Shown here piece after piece: positions 25,191 to 36,571 of a stretch of DNA of 64,000 bases. Within the stretch, counting starts at the first letter, position 1, and the number at the start of each line of letters is the position of its first letter. A model generated the notes under the pieces. That model did no database searches. It saw nothing but the letters and a program-made list of their open reading frames with translations, and was not told where the DNA came from. Both the position numbers and the translations under genes were made by a program. Source of the stretch: Adineta steineri (lineage: Eukaryota > Rotifera > Eurotatoria > Adinetida > Adinetidae); assembly GCA_905250115.1 (NCBI GenBank), contig CAJNOI010000072.1, forward strand, positions 186,001-250,000, given 5' to 3'.

Positions 25191-27006
25191 ATGCAATACG
25201 ATTTCGTTGATGAATTAACAGAAATTGCAAGTTTTGATGGTTTAGAAACGAAAGAAAATATGCATTTATATCAAACACATCAACCACAAGACAGGTATAA
25301 AAAAAAGATAGATTTAATTGAAATAAATGTGAAAAAAAATAACTCATATTTTCTTTAGTTTTCTTAAATCAACAATATCTAATAGTAATATGATAACAAC
25401 CAGTGATATTTGGCAAACTTCATCATCAAATAGTAATACAATAAATCAATCATTTTATTTTCCATCTTCATTTGATTTTAATAATACATCAAATCCAAAT
25501 CAATATCATACAATGGATAATAACAATTACGATTATAATTCATTACCTGATGTATCATCATCATCAGCATCAGCATCAACTTACTTAATGGATCCATATT
25601 CACATATGTTTACCAATAATTATCCAGTTGATCCATATTCTACACAAACATCATATAATTCAACATCAATGGATTATACATCATCAACATATTTATCAAC
25701 AACAGATTCATATCAACATCTTCATCCTATGTATACAAATACAAATGGGATGACTATTCCACCTGCTTCATCATATATTTCATCACCATCATCATCGTGT
25801 ATTGATATTCAACCTGATTATCAATCAACAATGTCACAATGGGATTCGACTATGATTAAAATGCGTACACACGATGGTATGTAGTGTTCTACATCATCCA
25901 GAAATGGATGCCAATCTGTCCCCCTTCTTTATTTTTTTTTCTTCTTTTGCTTGTACAAAAAACAAAAGTGAGAGAAAGGAGATGTCCGTTTTCTAGTCAC
26001 ATCAGCATCGAACTCTAGCAATAGTAGTACTAGTGCTAGCAAACAACCATGTCTCGTATGTCATGAAGAATCATCCGGCTATCATTTTGGTGCATATACA
26101 TGTGAATCGTGCAAAGCATTCTATCGACGAGTGACGAAAGGTAAGAAAGAAGACTGACTAGTTTAATCTTTCGTCAATAAGACTTCCTTTTTTTATGAGT
26201 CTAAAAAATAATTATATGATTACATCTTAGTTTTTGATCAGTAGAAAAAGGAGAACCTCAAGCAATTCGTTTCACATTGTCAATTAGCTTTTTTCTTTTT
26301 CTAATATATAGATCCACGTATTGAAATTAAACATTCTTGTGAAGTTCCATTACCAAATATAACAAAATTGAATCGAAAAGATTGTCGAGCATGTCGTAAA
26401 GCTAAATGTGATCGAGTTGGAATGACAGCCATGCCTAAAGATCGTGCACCACGAACAACAACAACTAAAACAACAACTTATAAAACTCCAACAATACCTA
26501 TAACAGATCTTCTTGAACAACTTGCTCGTGATCTTACATATGATCAATTATCAACTTCATCAGCATTAGAAAGTCTTCTTCGTATTATTGATTTACCACC
26601 AATTCTTCCAATAAATATTAATTATCATACAATTTATATGAATGCTGTTCGTATATGGAGAAATCAATATAGTCATCCATTACAAATTATTGCTGATGCA
26701 TCATTAATGGATACATTTCCTGTTCTTCTCTTTCTTTTCCAAATATTTATAACAATGACAGAAAATGATGAAGATAAATCAACAAATAATAGTAAATTTA
26801 ATAAACTTGTTAATATACTTCAACAAGAAATTCATCGTATTACCGGTACAGATCATCGATCTGCTTCACGTATAAAAGCTTTATTTATGAAGTGTTATGT
26901 TGCACTTGCTCAATATCCAAATAGTACAAATCTTCTTGATGATAATAATAGTATATCTCAATCACAATTTTTATCTTATCAACCATATCCAGTCTATGGA
27001 CAATAA
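25191..27006 (+). CDS. Nuclear receptor with atypical DNA-binding domain
   Basis: Nuclear-receptor-type transcription factor. Exons are 25191-25294, 25359-25876, 25997-26140 and 26312-27006 (486 aa, phases consistent). The first 220 residues are a Ser/Thr/Tyr/Asn-rich A/B region. The first zinc finger, from about residue 226, reads [20 protein letters not shown] followed by CKAFYRR, so it has all four Cys and a P-box ESCKAF. In the second finger the pattern C-x15-C-x2-C-x6-C is seen: the second zinc Cys is replaced by Asn in [11 protein letters not shown]. The rest ([15 protein letters not shown]) is normal. The C-terminal part is short (about 190 aa) and only weakly resembles a ligand-binding domain; no clear AF-2 helix is visible. 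Loss of a zinc ligand may alter DNA binding. Orthology cannot be set. Confidence 0.85.
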
Positions 27007-27235
27007 ATAAACTCTTTATATTGTGCCATCATTTTTTTCTTTTTGTTAAATTTATTTCTTTTCTGGCGTTTTTTTTTTTATTATTATTAATCAAATAGTA
27101 AACATTTCATATTTCACAACAATAGAAAAAGCGATATATATATAACTATGATCCCACTATATATATAAAATACAGCACAGAAAGACGATAGACATATATC
27201 TATTTATATGAAGAAAAACCAAAATTGAATTTGTT

Positions 27236-30069
27236 TTATGATAATATTGTTGGATTTGACCATGCTATTCGTCTTTTTTCAATATCATGTATAAGATCAG
27301 TTCGTTTTTCTTCAAGATCTCGTCGAACATGAGCTTTATAATCAGCTTCTTCACGAAATTTACGTGATACAACATCTTTATATAAACGATCAGCTTCTTG
27401 ACAAAGTATATTATCATGATGAACTTGATTACGTTGAGCTTCTTCTTGTTGTCGACGTTGCTAAATAGAAGATTACATCATAATTAAATGTAATAATCCT
27501 CTTATAGATACATACGGAATCTTTCGTAGTTTTTTGTTCATTGGAATGACGTGCTTGTGTAGTATCGAAACTTCGTTGAGCATATTGATTTTGTTTAAAA
27601 CGTATTCGATCATTCGCTTGTTCTTCAACTGCTTGTGTTCTAATAGGAGATAAATTAGTTTTGAATATGTTAATTCTTAGTACTATTACCGTTGATGATT
27701 TTGATGAATTATTTGATTACGTTGTTGTCGTTTAGCTTCCATGATTCGATCAGATTTATCTAATTCTTGTTGTTGACGATTTTGAATACTCTGGGATTGT
27801 TCTTTCGCTTGTTGTCGTTTGTAATGTTCACGTTGAACGTGTTCTTGATGAAGTTCTTTTTTTACTTCATGTTGAGCCTTTTAGAAAATATATTTTATAT
27901 AGAATACTAACAGAATTTTTTTTCACATACTTTCTCATATAAATGACCTAAATGGTGTCGACGAGCCGAATTATTTAATGAAGTAGTTGGTATAGGGGGA
28001 GGAAGAGGAGGAGCTATAATGAAATTATTTATTTAGTTTATAGAAATTTTATTAGATTTTACCAGGTGCTGATTTTAATTGTCTTGCATGCCAATGTTCA
28101 ATTGAAATAGGTCCTGATGATGATCGATAAATATTATTTGACATAACATTACTATCTGGTTTTGTTTTTTGACATGTTGATGGTGTGTGTGTATGAGTAT
28201 GTTGATGTGTATCAATCGATGATTTAAGACATGATTTCAATGGAGTTGATTCACGAGACATATCAAGATCATCAACAGAATATCGTCGAACAGAAGATGA
28301 ATCATTGAAACAAACATTTTTCTTTCTTGTTGAATATGGACTTGGTGAAGAATTAGTTGAATGTGAATGTTGATGAGGGTGAGGATGAGGATGATGATGG
28401 TTATGATGAGATGAAGTTGAAGGAGGACGTGGTGGTAATGATTGTGGTGGAGGTACAGAAGGTGGTCGTTCATCAAGAAGAAACCAATGTTGTTTAATTT
28501 GATCATCAACTCTACGATTAAGTTCATCACTTGTCATTAAACTCTGTGGTCTTTGTTGTGAAATCATAATAAGATTATTAACCTCATGACTATTAACACT
28601 TGTTGGTATATTTTGATGAGGAACAAGTACAACAGGTGATGTACTTTGAAATTGTTGATTTGGAAGAAAAAATGGCCAATGATCAGAAGTCATTGGAAAT
28701 GGTGCAGGCATTGGATAACCGGGTAAAAGTTTAGTTGGATAAGCAACTGAATTATTTTGAAGAAATTGTCGAGCAGTTGGTGGTATTGTAAGTTCAAATT
28801 TAATACGTTCATATCTTAAAAATAATTAATAATAAGAAAACAAAAAAAAAAGAAAGAATTTATTTATTTACAATGCAGATGGAATCCATATTGCTTCTTG
28901 TAATCTTTTTACTGTAATCGTTTTTCCATTTGCAAAATGAATAATTAATGGACGAATTTCACCACCTTTAAATAAAAATATAGACAAAAATATATAAAAG
29001 GTACAAAGTCTAGAATTACTTTCACATGAAGCACGTTTTTCGAAACCATCAAGTACTTCTCCAGGTACAAAACGACCTTCATGTCCATCAGGAGCAAGAA
29101 CAAAATCTCCTGTTTGAATTTTATGCATTAATGCATCTGTATAATGTATAATATCAAATAAATATGTTGGTTGAAAATCTGATTCACTAAAACCACCAGC
29201 ACTTCGTGGACCAAATTCAATCATAAATTGATTAATATTTAACTTAAAATTGAAAAAATATAAATTTAAATAAATTTAAGAATTAAAAGGCTTACTTGGT
29301 TAAGAATTTTACCACGATAATAATATCCATCTTTATCTTTTCTTGCTAAACATTCTTGTCCAATTAAAAGTGTTCCAATTTCGGATGAAACAGCTGTATC
29401 CATGGGTGGTCCACCTATTGGGGTAGGTAATGATGTATCAAGTACTAATAAAGGATTCGTTGCATCTTGTATTTGATAATTAATCATTGGTGCAAGACTT
29501 TCTAATGAACCTGTTCGTGAGAAATGTGCTATTGTTAATGAACCACGTGTTAATAATGCTAAATCTTGAAGAAATTTAACAACAGTTTCTTGTTCTTGTT
29601 CTGTATTTGATGGTGTATTTATATAGAATATATGACATGGACGTTTTTCTTGTTGTTGATGTTGAAGAAAATTTATAATAACTTGTGGTTCTTGATCAGG
29701 TATACCATCCGTAATAAGTACAACTTGTTGACATAATGTATCAGCAAATGTCGTCAATAAACCACCTAACGTATTTGTACCTGTTTTAGGTTCTAATGAA
29801 CGAAGCCAATCATCAGCAACAACAACAGATGGATGTGACCAAAATACACATCGATCAGCCCATCGACGTATATTGGAATTAAATTCTATTAAATTAAAAA
29901 GTAATGTTTGATGTGGGTTTGGTATATCAACTGCATGTACACGTAGATATGCGGAAAGATGTTCACGAACAGTAGCTAAACATGAATACATTGAACCACT
30001 CGTGTCAATTAAAAATGTTGTATTAAGATTTGGTACTACAGAACCAAATAGATTCATTGTTGCTATCAT
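27236..30069 (-). CDS. VWA-domain, DUF4537-like coiled-coil protein
   Basis: Predicted intracellular scaffold protein resembling VWA3B/C11orf16-type proteins. Minus-strand exons are 30069-29296, 29242-29020, 28965-28872, 28814-28063, 28013-27931, 27877-27690, 27639-27516 and 27460-27236 (820 aa, phases consistent). The VWA domain begins near residue 15 and holds the MIDAS motif DTSGS, plus a later VLITDG. Residues about 240-360 (DGYYYRGKIL; GDFVLAPDGHEGRFVPGEVLDG) look like the DUF4537 Tudor-like module. A Pro/His/Ser-rich linker follows. The C-terminus is a long Gln/Arg/Glu-rich coiled coil ending EKRRIAWSNPTILS. Human relatives are linked to cilia and testis, a weak hint. The start at 30069 could be internal if an upstream exon exists. 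Confidence 0.8.
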
Positions 30070-30112
30070 TCTTTCTCTATGTGAAAATCAATTGATGTAT
30101 AAAAATTCACCA

Positions 30113-30223
30113 TCAAGTGTTAAAATCTTGAGCATATAAACACAACGCCATTAAACGTTCTGTTGTTATGTCTCTAACCAGCAAACATATGTCATCATTT
30201 AACATACTGATTACAACTGCCAT
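30113..30223 (-). other. Upstream ORF (36 codons) before the VWA gene
   Basis: A protein-like 36-codon ORF (MAVVISMLNDDICLLVRDIT...) ends in TGA 43 bp upstream of the VWA gene start and is in a different frame. It may be a regulatory uORF in the 5' UTR. It could also be a first coding exon whose donor I mis-assign (a GT lies only after the TGA). Seen as an ORF; role inferred. Confidence 0.3.
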
Positions 30224-30471
30224 CTATAGTAAAATTCATACTTTATTGTTTTAACTTTATTTTTAGTTGTAATAATGACCTAGTTCCTTTTATAATACGC
30301 ATAAAGTAATATCAGCATGATAAATCGATTTTTTTTCTCTATACTCAATAATTTGGGAATTTAAACATATGATACACAACAACAGGTGTATTTTTGTTCT
30401 CAATGATATACTATTTAATGATGAATACAATAAATCATTTTTTTTGTGTTATTAGACTGATATATTATAAA

Positions 30472-31232
30472 ATGTATTGTCATCAATTGATTTTTACATT
30501 GATCATTGTGGTCGCGACTAGTGAATATAACATATTCATTACTGGTAATTGATCATTTCTTTCGTTTTTTTTTTCAATATAAATTTTTCATTAATTATAG
30601 CTGCTGATCCAAGTGCACCAGTTTGGCCAGTTGCCTTTCAAGAAACCTTCGTTGAAACAAGTACTTTACCAATAATTGGAACAGGTACAAATATCAAAGG
30701 AACTTATTATTATGATTTCGATCAAAAAGCTGTGTAAGATTTTATTTTTTTATTGATTTTTTTATCTTTCTATCTATTCAATAGTCGTATCGATCGTTCA
30801 ACAGGCAAATATGATCGTTATTGTAGTTCAATACATGCTTTTGCAGACACACCATGTACTCATCTTGTTGTAAAAGGTCTTCGTTATCTTGTATTTCCAT
30901 CATTAAAATCATGTTGTGCATGTTGTACATCCGAAAGTGGTTGTGGTATTGTAAAACCTGATTGGTTATCTGATTCAACATTTATTGGATATAATACAAC
31001 AGATTCAATTAAATATCAAGTATGGGATAAAAAAGGTTTACAAGATAATTTCTATTGGCAAGTTGACAGTACTCAAGCACCATATGTAATTGATCAACGT
31101 CCTAATGATTTAATGGTATTTGATATAACTAGTTTTAAGAAAGGTGCTATTGATCCAAGTATATTTGCCTTACCTTCATATTGTTCAAAAGATCATAAAT
31201 GTCCTCTTCTATCTGTTTGCACTGTAGCTTGA
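30472..31232 (+). CDS. Small secreted Cys-rich protein, ependymin-like
   Basis: Exons 30472-30544, 30601-30733 and 30785-31232 encode 217 aa. The first exon encodes a signal peptide (LIFTLIIVVATS). The mature chain has WPVAFQETF, then YYYDFDQKAVRIDRS and a Cys cluster SCCACCTSESGCG. The pattern of a beta-rich chain with a YDY..RQRIDR-like strand is reminiscent of ependymin-related secreted proteins, but the match is judged by eye. Cys positions in pairs suggest disulfides. The role is unknown. The gene is divergent from the VWA gene, with about 400 bp between the two starts. Confidence 0.75.
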
Positions 31233-31793
31233 TAAAATTGTATTTCTTTTTTTTATTATAATTAAAGAAATAATAAAAAAAAAATCAAAATTCAATTTCA
31301 TTTTTAAATAAATTACGTATACGGTATTCGAGTATAACAACGAAACGACTCATATGTTCACTCATTTATCACAGTTATGCTTGAATGATTCTTTTGATTT
31401 CTTTTCAAACAGAAGTCAAAAGAAACTACTACAATATATATCATCTTCGTTTTTTTCTTCTTCGTGTTCAATTTTAGTTGAAAAAATTGTATTGTAAATT
31501 AATATAAATTTTTTGTTTTATTAGAACATATTTGCGTATCATTATGGTTACGATATACAAAACAAAATCATATAAAGAATATTCATTTTGTCTCTATATT
31601 TGTTTCGTTCGATCGATCATTTAACTTAGTGTAGTACAATAAGGACAGTGAGAAAAAAATAAATGTATACTCGTGCTTGCTCACTCGTACAATATTTTAT
31701 TGCATCTAGTGCATTTTTTTCTTTCTCCATTTTACATATACATATACAATAATTCATATATATTGTCCAAACCTTTTTTCTGATATTATTATT
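31233..31793. other. Intergenic spacer
   Basis: AT-rich 3' UTR and promoter sequence between two co-directional genes. There is no coding signal on either strand. Confidence 0.5.
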
Positions 31794-33164
31794 ATGATTA
31801 GTCATCGATTAAGATCACTACCTGTAACTGGTTATTATGAATATTTATCACAAACACGTTTCCGTGTTAATGTCACTCCAAATGAAGGTATTGACAGCGA
31901 AGAAACACCAATAAAAAATACGCCACATTGTGTTTCAATGTTGATGGAAAATGGTAATAATAAACCTTCTTTAATAAAATCATCATCTCTCGATAATGTA
32001 CAACATCAATTATCGAATCTTAATGATAAAGATGTAACAAAATGGTCATCGACAGAAGTACAACGATGGGTTGAAGATCAATGTCGAAAATTTGAATTAA
32101 CAAAGGCAACAACGGAAAAATTTCAAATGAATGGTAAGAATTTAATTGAATATATGTATATATTCCATTCTTTTTAGGTCAAGCATTAGTATTATTGACT
32201 AAACATGATTTTCTTAGACGTTCACCTGATGGAGGTGAAATACTTTATTATGCATTACAACGATTAATTAGTAAGTTCTATTGTTTTATTATTATTTATT
32301 ATAAATTGAATTTTAGAATTAGATCCAAATAAATTCAATTCAGTTCGTGTTGGTCAAAGCTTATTTAAAACTAAACCAACAACTCGTCAAAATCCTCGAA
32401 TTATTGAACTTGATTCAGATACAGATGAACATAATAGTGTTACAAGTAATTCATCATCAACAAAACCAATTGTTGAAGAACCTGATGATCCACCATTAAG
32501 TCGTTCACCAGATTCCGATTCACTCTATGAAAATTATCAACAACAACCACAACAACAATATCCTCATTCATTTATTTATAGCAATCCACACATACGTCAA
32601 ACAGTTTTTACAATACCAACAGCACCTACAGCTCCATATTATCATCAACAACAAGCATATCCGAATGCTTATATGTATCCTCAACATCCTATTCATCCGA
32701 CACATCCCCAAATGCCACAACAACAATTTTTTCATGCTGCACATCCACAAGTACAACCAAATATACATTTTATGAATCAATATTATCCAATGATGGCTGC
32801 ACAAGGCATTTTAATTGAAGCCATAGAGCATGAAGAAGCAAATAATCTTCTTGCTAATGGAGTTACTTCACCTTCACAATCGAATGATACCTCAACTACT
32901 GGTGGTCTTCGTTTTGATGGTCGAGAAAATCTCTATTTAGTTACAATGAATGGACAACGATTTATTATGACTGAAGAATATATTAAACAAATTGTATTAG
33001 AAATTCAGCAACAACAACAACAACAACAACAACAGCAACATTTTCAACAACAACATTTTCATCAACAACAACAACAACAATTTCAACAACCACATTATTC
33101 CTATCAACCACCACATCCACAACCACAACAACCAGTTCATGACAATGTTTACTATACTACATGA
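31794..33164 (+). CDS. PNT/SAM-domain protein, ETV6/Yan-like, without ETS domain
   Basis: Exons 31794-32133, 32178-32270 and 32317-33164 encode 426 aa. Residues about 80-145 form a Pointed (PNT) SAM domain. It starts KDVTKWSSTEVQRWVEDQC, passes through FQMNGQALVLLTKHDF and RRSPDGGEILYYALQRLI, and matches the ETV6/Yan subclass (MNG.ALLLLT..DF..RSP..G..LY). The remainder is Pro/Gln/His-rich, with a poly-Gln stretch near 33007-33090. No ETS winged-helix domain is encoded before the stop at 33164. PNT-only proteins such as Drosophila Mae/Edl regulate ETS factors by SAM-SAM contacts, so a similar modulatory role is possible. The downstream sequence shows no missing exon. Confidence 0.82.
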
Positions 33165-33197
33165 ATGTGAATATCAAAATTTCTTCTATTTCTAGTA

Positions 33198-33203
33198 AAT
33201 AAA
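33198..33203 (+). terminator. Polyadenylation signal after the PNT gene
   Basis: AATAAA 33 bp after the stop; function inferred from position. Confidence 0.45.
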
Positions 33204-34406
33204 CAATTCAGAATTAAAAAATTTACCCAAAAAAAAATAAAAATAGACCAGTTTCATGTATAACTTTTTTTGTATTTTGTTTTCTTTTTTTTTTGCGCTA
33301 TTAATAATTGTTGTTTATATTATTCTTATGATTATTTGTTAAAGATATAGGATTTTAAATGAAATTTTTAATATTGCAATTCAATTGTGATGTAATCAAT
33401 TATATAACTATTGATAATTGAGTACGATAAAGGTTGAAAAGTAAACGTTTTACCTGGAATATCAATTAGTAACTCAGCAGTGTGAAATGAACCAATAACC
33501 AAAACTAATTAATAAATAAATGTAATTTCGATTGATAAGAAAAAACATATTGCATATGTTACTTGTAGACGTCAATAAATGAATAAGACAATGCCATATC
33601 TTGAGACTGTGATAGTAACAGTAGAATATAATCATGAGTTACATTCGGTGTCAACGAAAGTATAAAAAATAGTTAAATATTTAAACTTAAAGAGAGTAAC
33701 TAGCAAGATTTATTGCTACTTAACTTTTTTTTAATGCATCAAACATATAACAGATTGAAAGACTATTTTCATTTATTTTGTCTAACAATATATATTATTT
33801 TCCGTTTGTGTTGAAAAATAATTAAAGTATTTTTGAAAGAGCTCTTCGTTATACATCTGTCTGAAGTTAACGATACGGAGATGAGAAAAGGAAGAAAAAA
33901 ATATATTGACTTGGTATTTGCACTATACCAAATGACTACAATATTTTTTATGACAGATAATTATTGAAATTACTTAAAAATCCTGTAAATCGTTTTTTTC
34001 TTTGATAATACTATATGTCCCATGTAGAATAGTACACAGAAGATTTCATGGAAGCAACTTGCTGTACTAGATGGGAAAATCTTAAAAACATTTCCGAAGA
34101 ATGAATTCATCACCTAGAGGTTTACGCAACGAAAGAAACTTCATATAATAGATTGTTATTTTACTAATAACTTTATTCATAGCAACATATTAATTTTCTT
34201 TTCAATATCGCTTCTGTTATTCTCAACATCAAACAAGAATGCAAAATGTAATCTCATTTGTTAATGCTACAGAAAAAAAGAAAATTATAACAATCTTTTC
34301 ATTATAATGATGGAATGCAACAGTCGTGAAGTGTAAAAAAAAGAGAGAAATGAAACGATGTTTATCACTATGAATTGTTTGTGTTTCATTTCATTGACAG
34401 AAAATC
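33204..34406. other. Intergenic region
   Basis: About 1.2 kb of AT-rich sequence without protein-like ORFs, RNA gene or clear repeat. It precedes a gene with a signal peptide. Confidence 0.5.
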
Positions 34407-35528
34407 TTGTTATGTATGGCTTCTACCAGATTGTTTCTGTTTCTTCTTTATCTGTTTATTTCACAATCAATCGAACAAGATATACGTTCATATCAAATGT
34501 CTGTAAAAAAAGGTTGGCAGTTTCAATGTTCTAATACGACTTGTTTACCATTTGCTACTGTTCCTGCATCACGTATTCTCAAATGCCAAACAACTTGTTT
34601 AGCTTACGAACACTGTCAAGCGGCCAGTTTTTATCAATCAACTTCTAATTGTGAAATGTTTGCTTACATACAAAACCAACTGAATAATATGTTAGCTAAC
34701 GTGGACGTTACTACTCTGATTGTCATAACTGGTACTCGAACACCACCAGGCTAGTACACATATAAAATCTATTAAGATATTCTTTTAGGGAACATTCTTC
34801 TTTGTTCAGATCAATTCTAACGAATAACATAGTCAGTCTATGTACATATTAAATACAATGGATTAGAGATTCTAAATCAATTCATTTCAATCGTGAATTC
34901 TATCACACTCACCGAACTACAATTTCATTCTGATTCTGATTCCTTTAAACTCCCCTTTTCCTTAATTTTTATCCGAAAGATTTCTAATAAGAAGCCCTAT
35001 AGTATTACTATCAAACAAGAAGAATGGTACTAATATCTTTATGAGTCATTTTAATCCATTAGATACTAGAGAAATAATATATAGATAAGACCCAGCTCAA
35101 TAATAATCAAAATGTATTTAATTTTTTCTTTGAATTCTATATTACTTCTCTTAAAAATAGAACCAACGACTACGACATCAACATCAACATCAACATCGAC
35201 TACAACAACAAAAACTACAACATCAACAACAACAACGTCGACCACAACGTCAAAAACAACAACAACAACAACGTCGACTACAATATCAAAAGCAACAACA
35301 GCGGCGGTAACGGCTGTTACTTGTAATTGTTCTACTTATGGTACATGCGTAGGATATCGTGCTTCATCAGGTTATCATATCGCTTGTGGTAATTATGCTC
35401 ATGATGGTAGTGGTTACATGGCATGTGTCTATGATGCTGACAATGGTTACATTAGTGGCAGTAGTAATGATTGTTCATTGTGTTGCAGTCTTGGTAGTGG
35501 TACTTATGGAGCTTATGCTGGTCGTTGA
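34407..35528 (+). CDS. Secreted PAN/apple-like protein with Thr-rich linker
   Basis: Two exons are proposed, 34407-34749 and 35161-35528, joined by a GC-AG intron (donor CCAG|GCTAGT, acceptor aaaaatag). Phase 1 on both sides gives GAA at the join. The first exon has a signal peptide (LFLFLLYLFISQS) and a PAN/apple-like Cys pattern (C..C, CQTTCLAYEHCQAASFY, then NCEMF). The second exon begins with a Thr/Ser-rich mucin-like run, probably O-glycosylated. It ends in a Gly/Cys-rich module (TCNCSTYGTC ... CSLCCSLGSG). If the GC donor is not used, exon 1 ends at a TAG at 34752-34754 and the second part would need its own start. Extracellular adhesion is plausible. The single 411-bp intron is long for this half of the window. 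Confidence 0.6.
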
Positions 35529-36228
35529 TAAACCAAATATGATTCGAATATGCAGAAACTATCTCTTTAATACGATCATTTAGAAAATCGATCCAAAATA
35601 TCATTGTCCTAATTTGATCATCACTTTTCATTTTCCAATCTTGCTCTAATCTTATAAATAAATATCCTTTAATTGAAAACTATTTTTCATTTAGAGTTAT
35701 ATCATCGTAAATATTATTCTCAAAAACTTTATAAACAAAAGAGAAAAATGATTCGAGTTATCAGAACTTGCTAGAGTTAATATTTTTTTTCTTCTTTAAA
35801 AAGCCAACGACAAATTCCATTCATTGTTCTTCGTGAATACATGATACGGTGCAGAGAGGATCTTCAGCAATTTTGAAAGCATCATTATTATTTCACACTC
35901 ATATCCATATCCACTCTCAAGAACAAATATTAGCGTTCATCAACTTAGGTAAATTAAGAATATTAGATCAAATCTATTTTAATCTAACTGTTTTTTGATG
36001 AACAAATCTTTTGGAATATTCATTTCTTATTATATTAGTTTGTAATTCCCATGTTGAGACTGTAGATACCTATATGAGAAATTCAAATTGTACAAACAAT
36101 ATATATTTATTAACTGATAGAAAACTTGAATAAATCAATAGAAATTATTTCTAGCGCGTTTAATATATAAAGAAGCTAATTCTACTTTATATCTTTTTCT
36201 TATTTTCTGTATATATCTAATACAAAAT
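35529..36228. other. Intergenic region
   Basis: AT-rich spacer of 700 bp; nothing recognisable on either strand. Confidence 0.5.
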
Positions 36229-36555
36229 ATGTCGACTGAACAAAAAGATGAAAAATTTACACTTCATTTTCTTGATTGTGATTGTACATGTTGTGGTGTT
36301 CGTCAACGTTATATTCCTTCATTAGCATGTAATATCGATCATTCACAATTTAAACAATTAGTTAAAGATCTATCAAAACCACGATATGGTTTAGATTGTA
36401 ATTGTCTATGTGGTACAAAATCTCCATCAACAACAAAAGATTCATGCGCATGTCCGACATCTAATACTACTACAACAACACCTATTCAAGTTAATTTTAG
36501 TGTAGATACAGGTGTTAAACAATTATCAAATGTACCAGTATCTTCACAAAAATAA
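36229..36555 (+). CDS. Small Cys-rich protein, intronless
   Basis: Uninterrupted 108-aa ORF with good codon bias and a protein-like composition. Cysteines fall in tight clusters: CDCTCCG near residue 17, CNCLCG near 57 and CAC near 72. These suggest metal binding or a disulfide-bonded fold. There is no signal peptide (the start MSTEQKDEKF is charged), so it is likely intracellular. The C-terminus is Thr/Ser-rich. The stop lies 16 bp from the stop of the convergent transporter gene. No family recognised. Confidence 0.6.
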   Translation: MSTEQKDEKFTLHFLDCDCTCCGVRQRYIPSLACNIDHSQFKQLVKDLSKPRYGLDCNCLCGTKSPSTTKDSCACPTSNTTTTTPIQVNFSVDTGVKQLSNVPVSSQK

Positions 36556-36571
36556 TTAAGCATAGTCAATA

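Noticed and set aside
25877-25884. Stop at 25884 as the end of the gene beginning at 25191
   Set aside because: A GTATGT donor at 25877 and an acceptor at 25996 lead in phase to the zinc-finger exons, so the stop is intronic.
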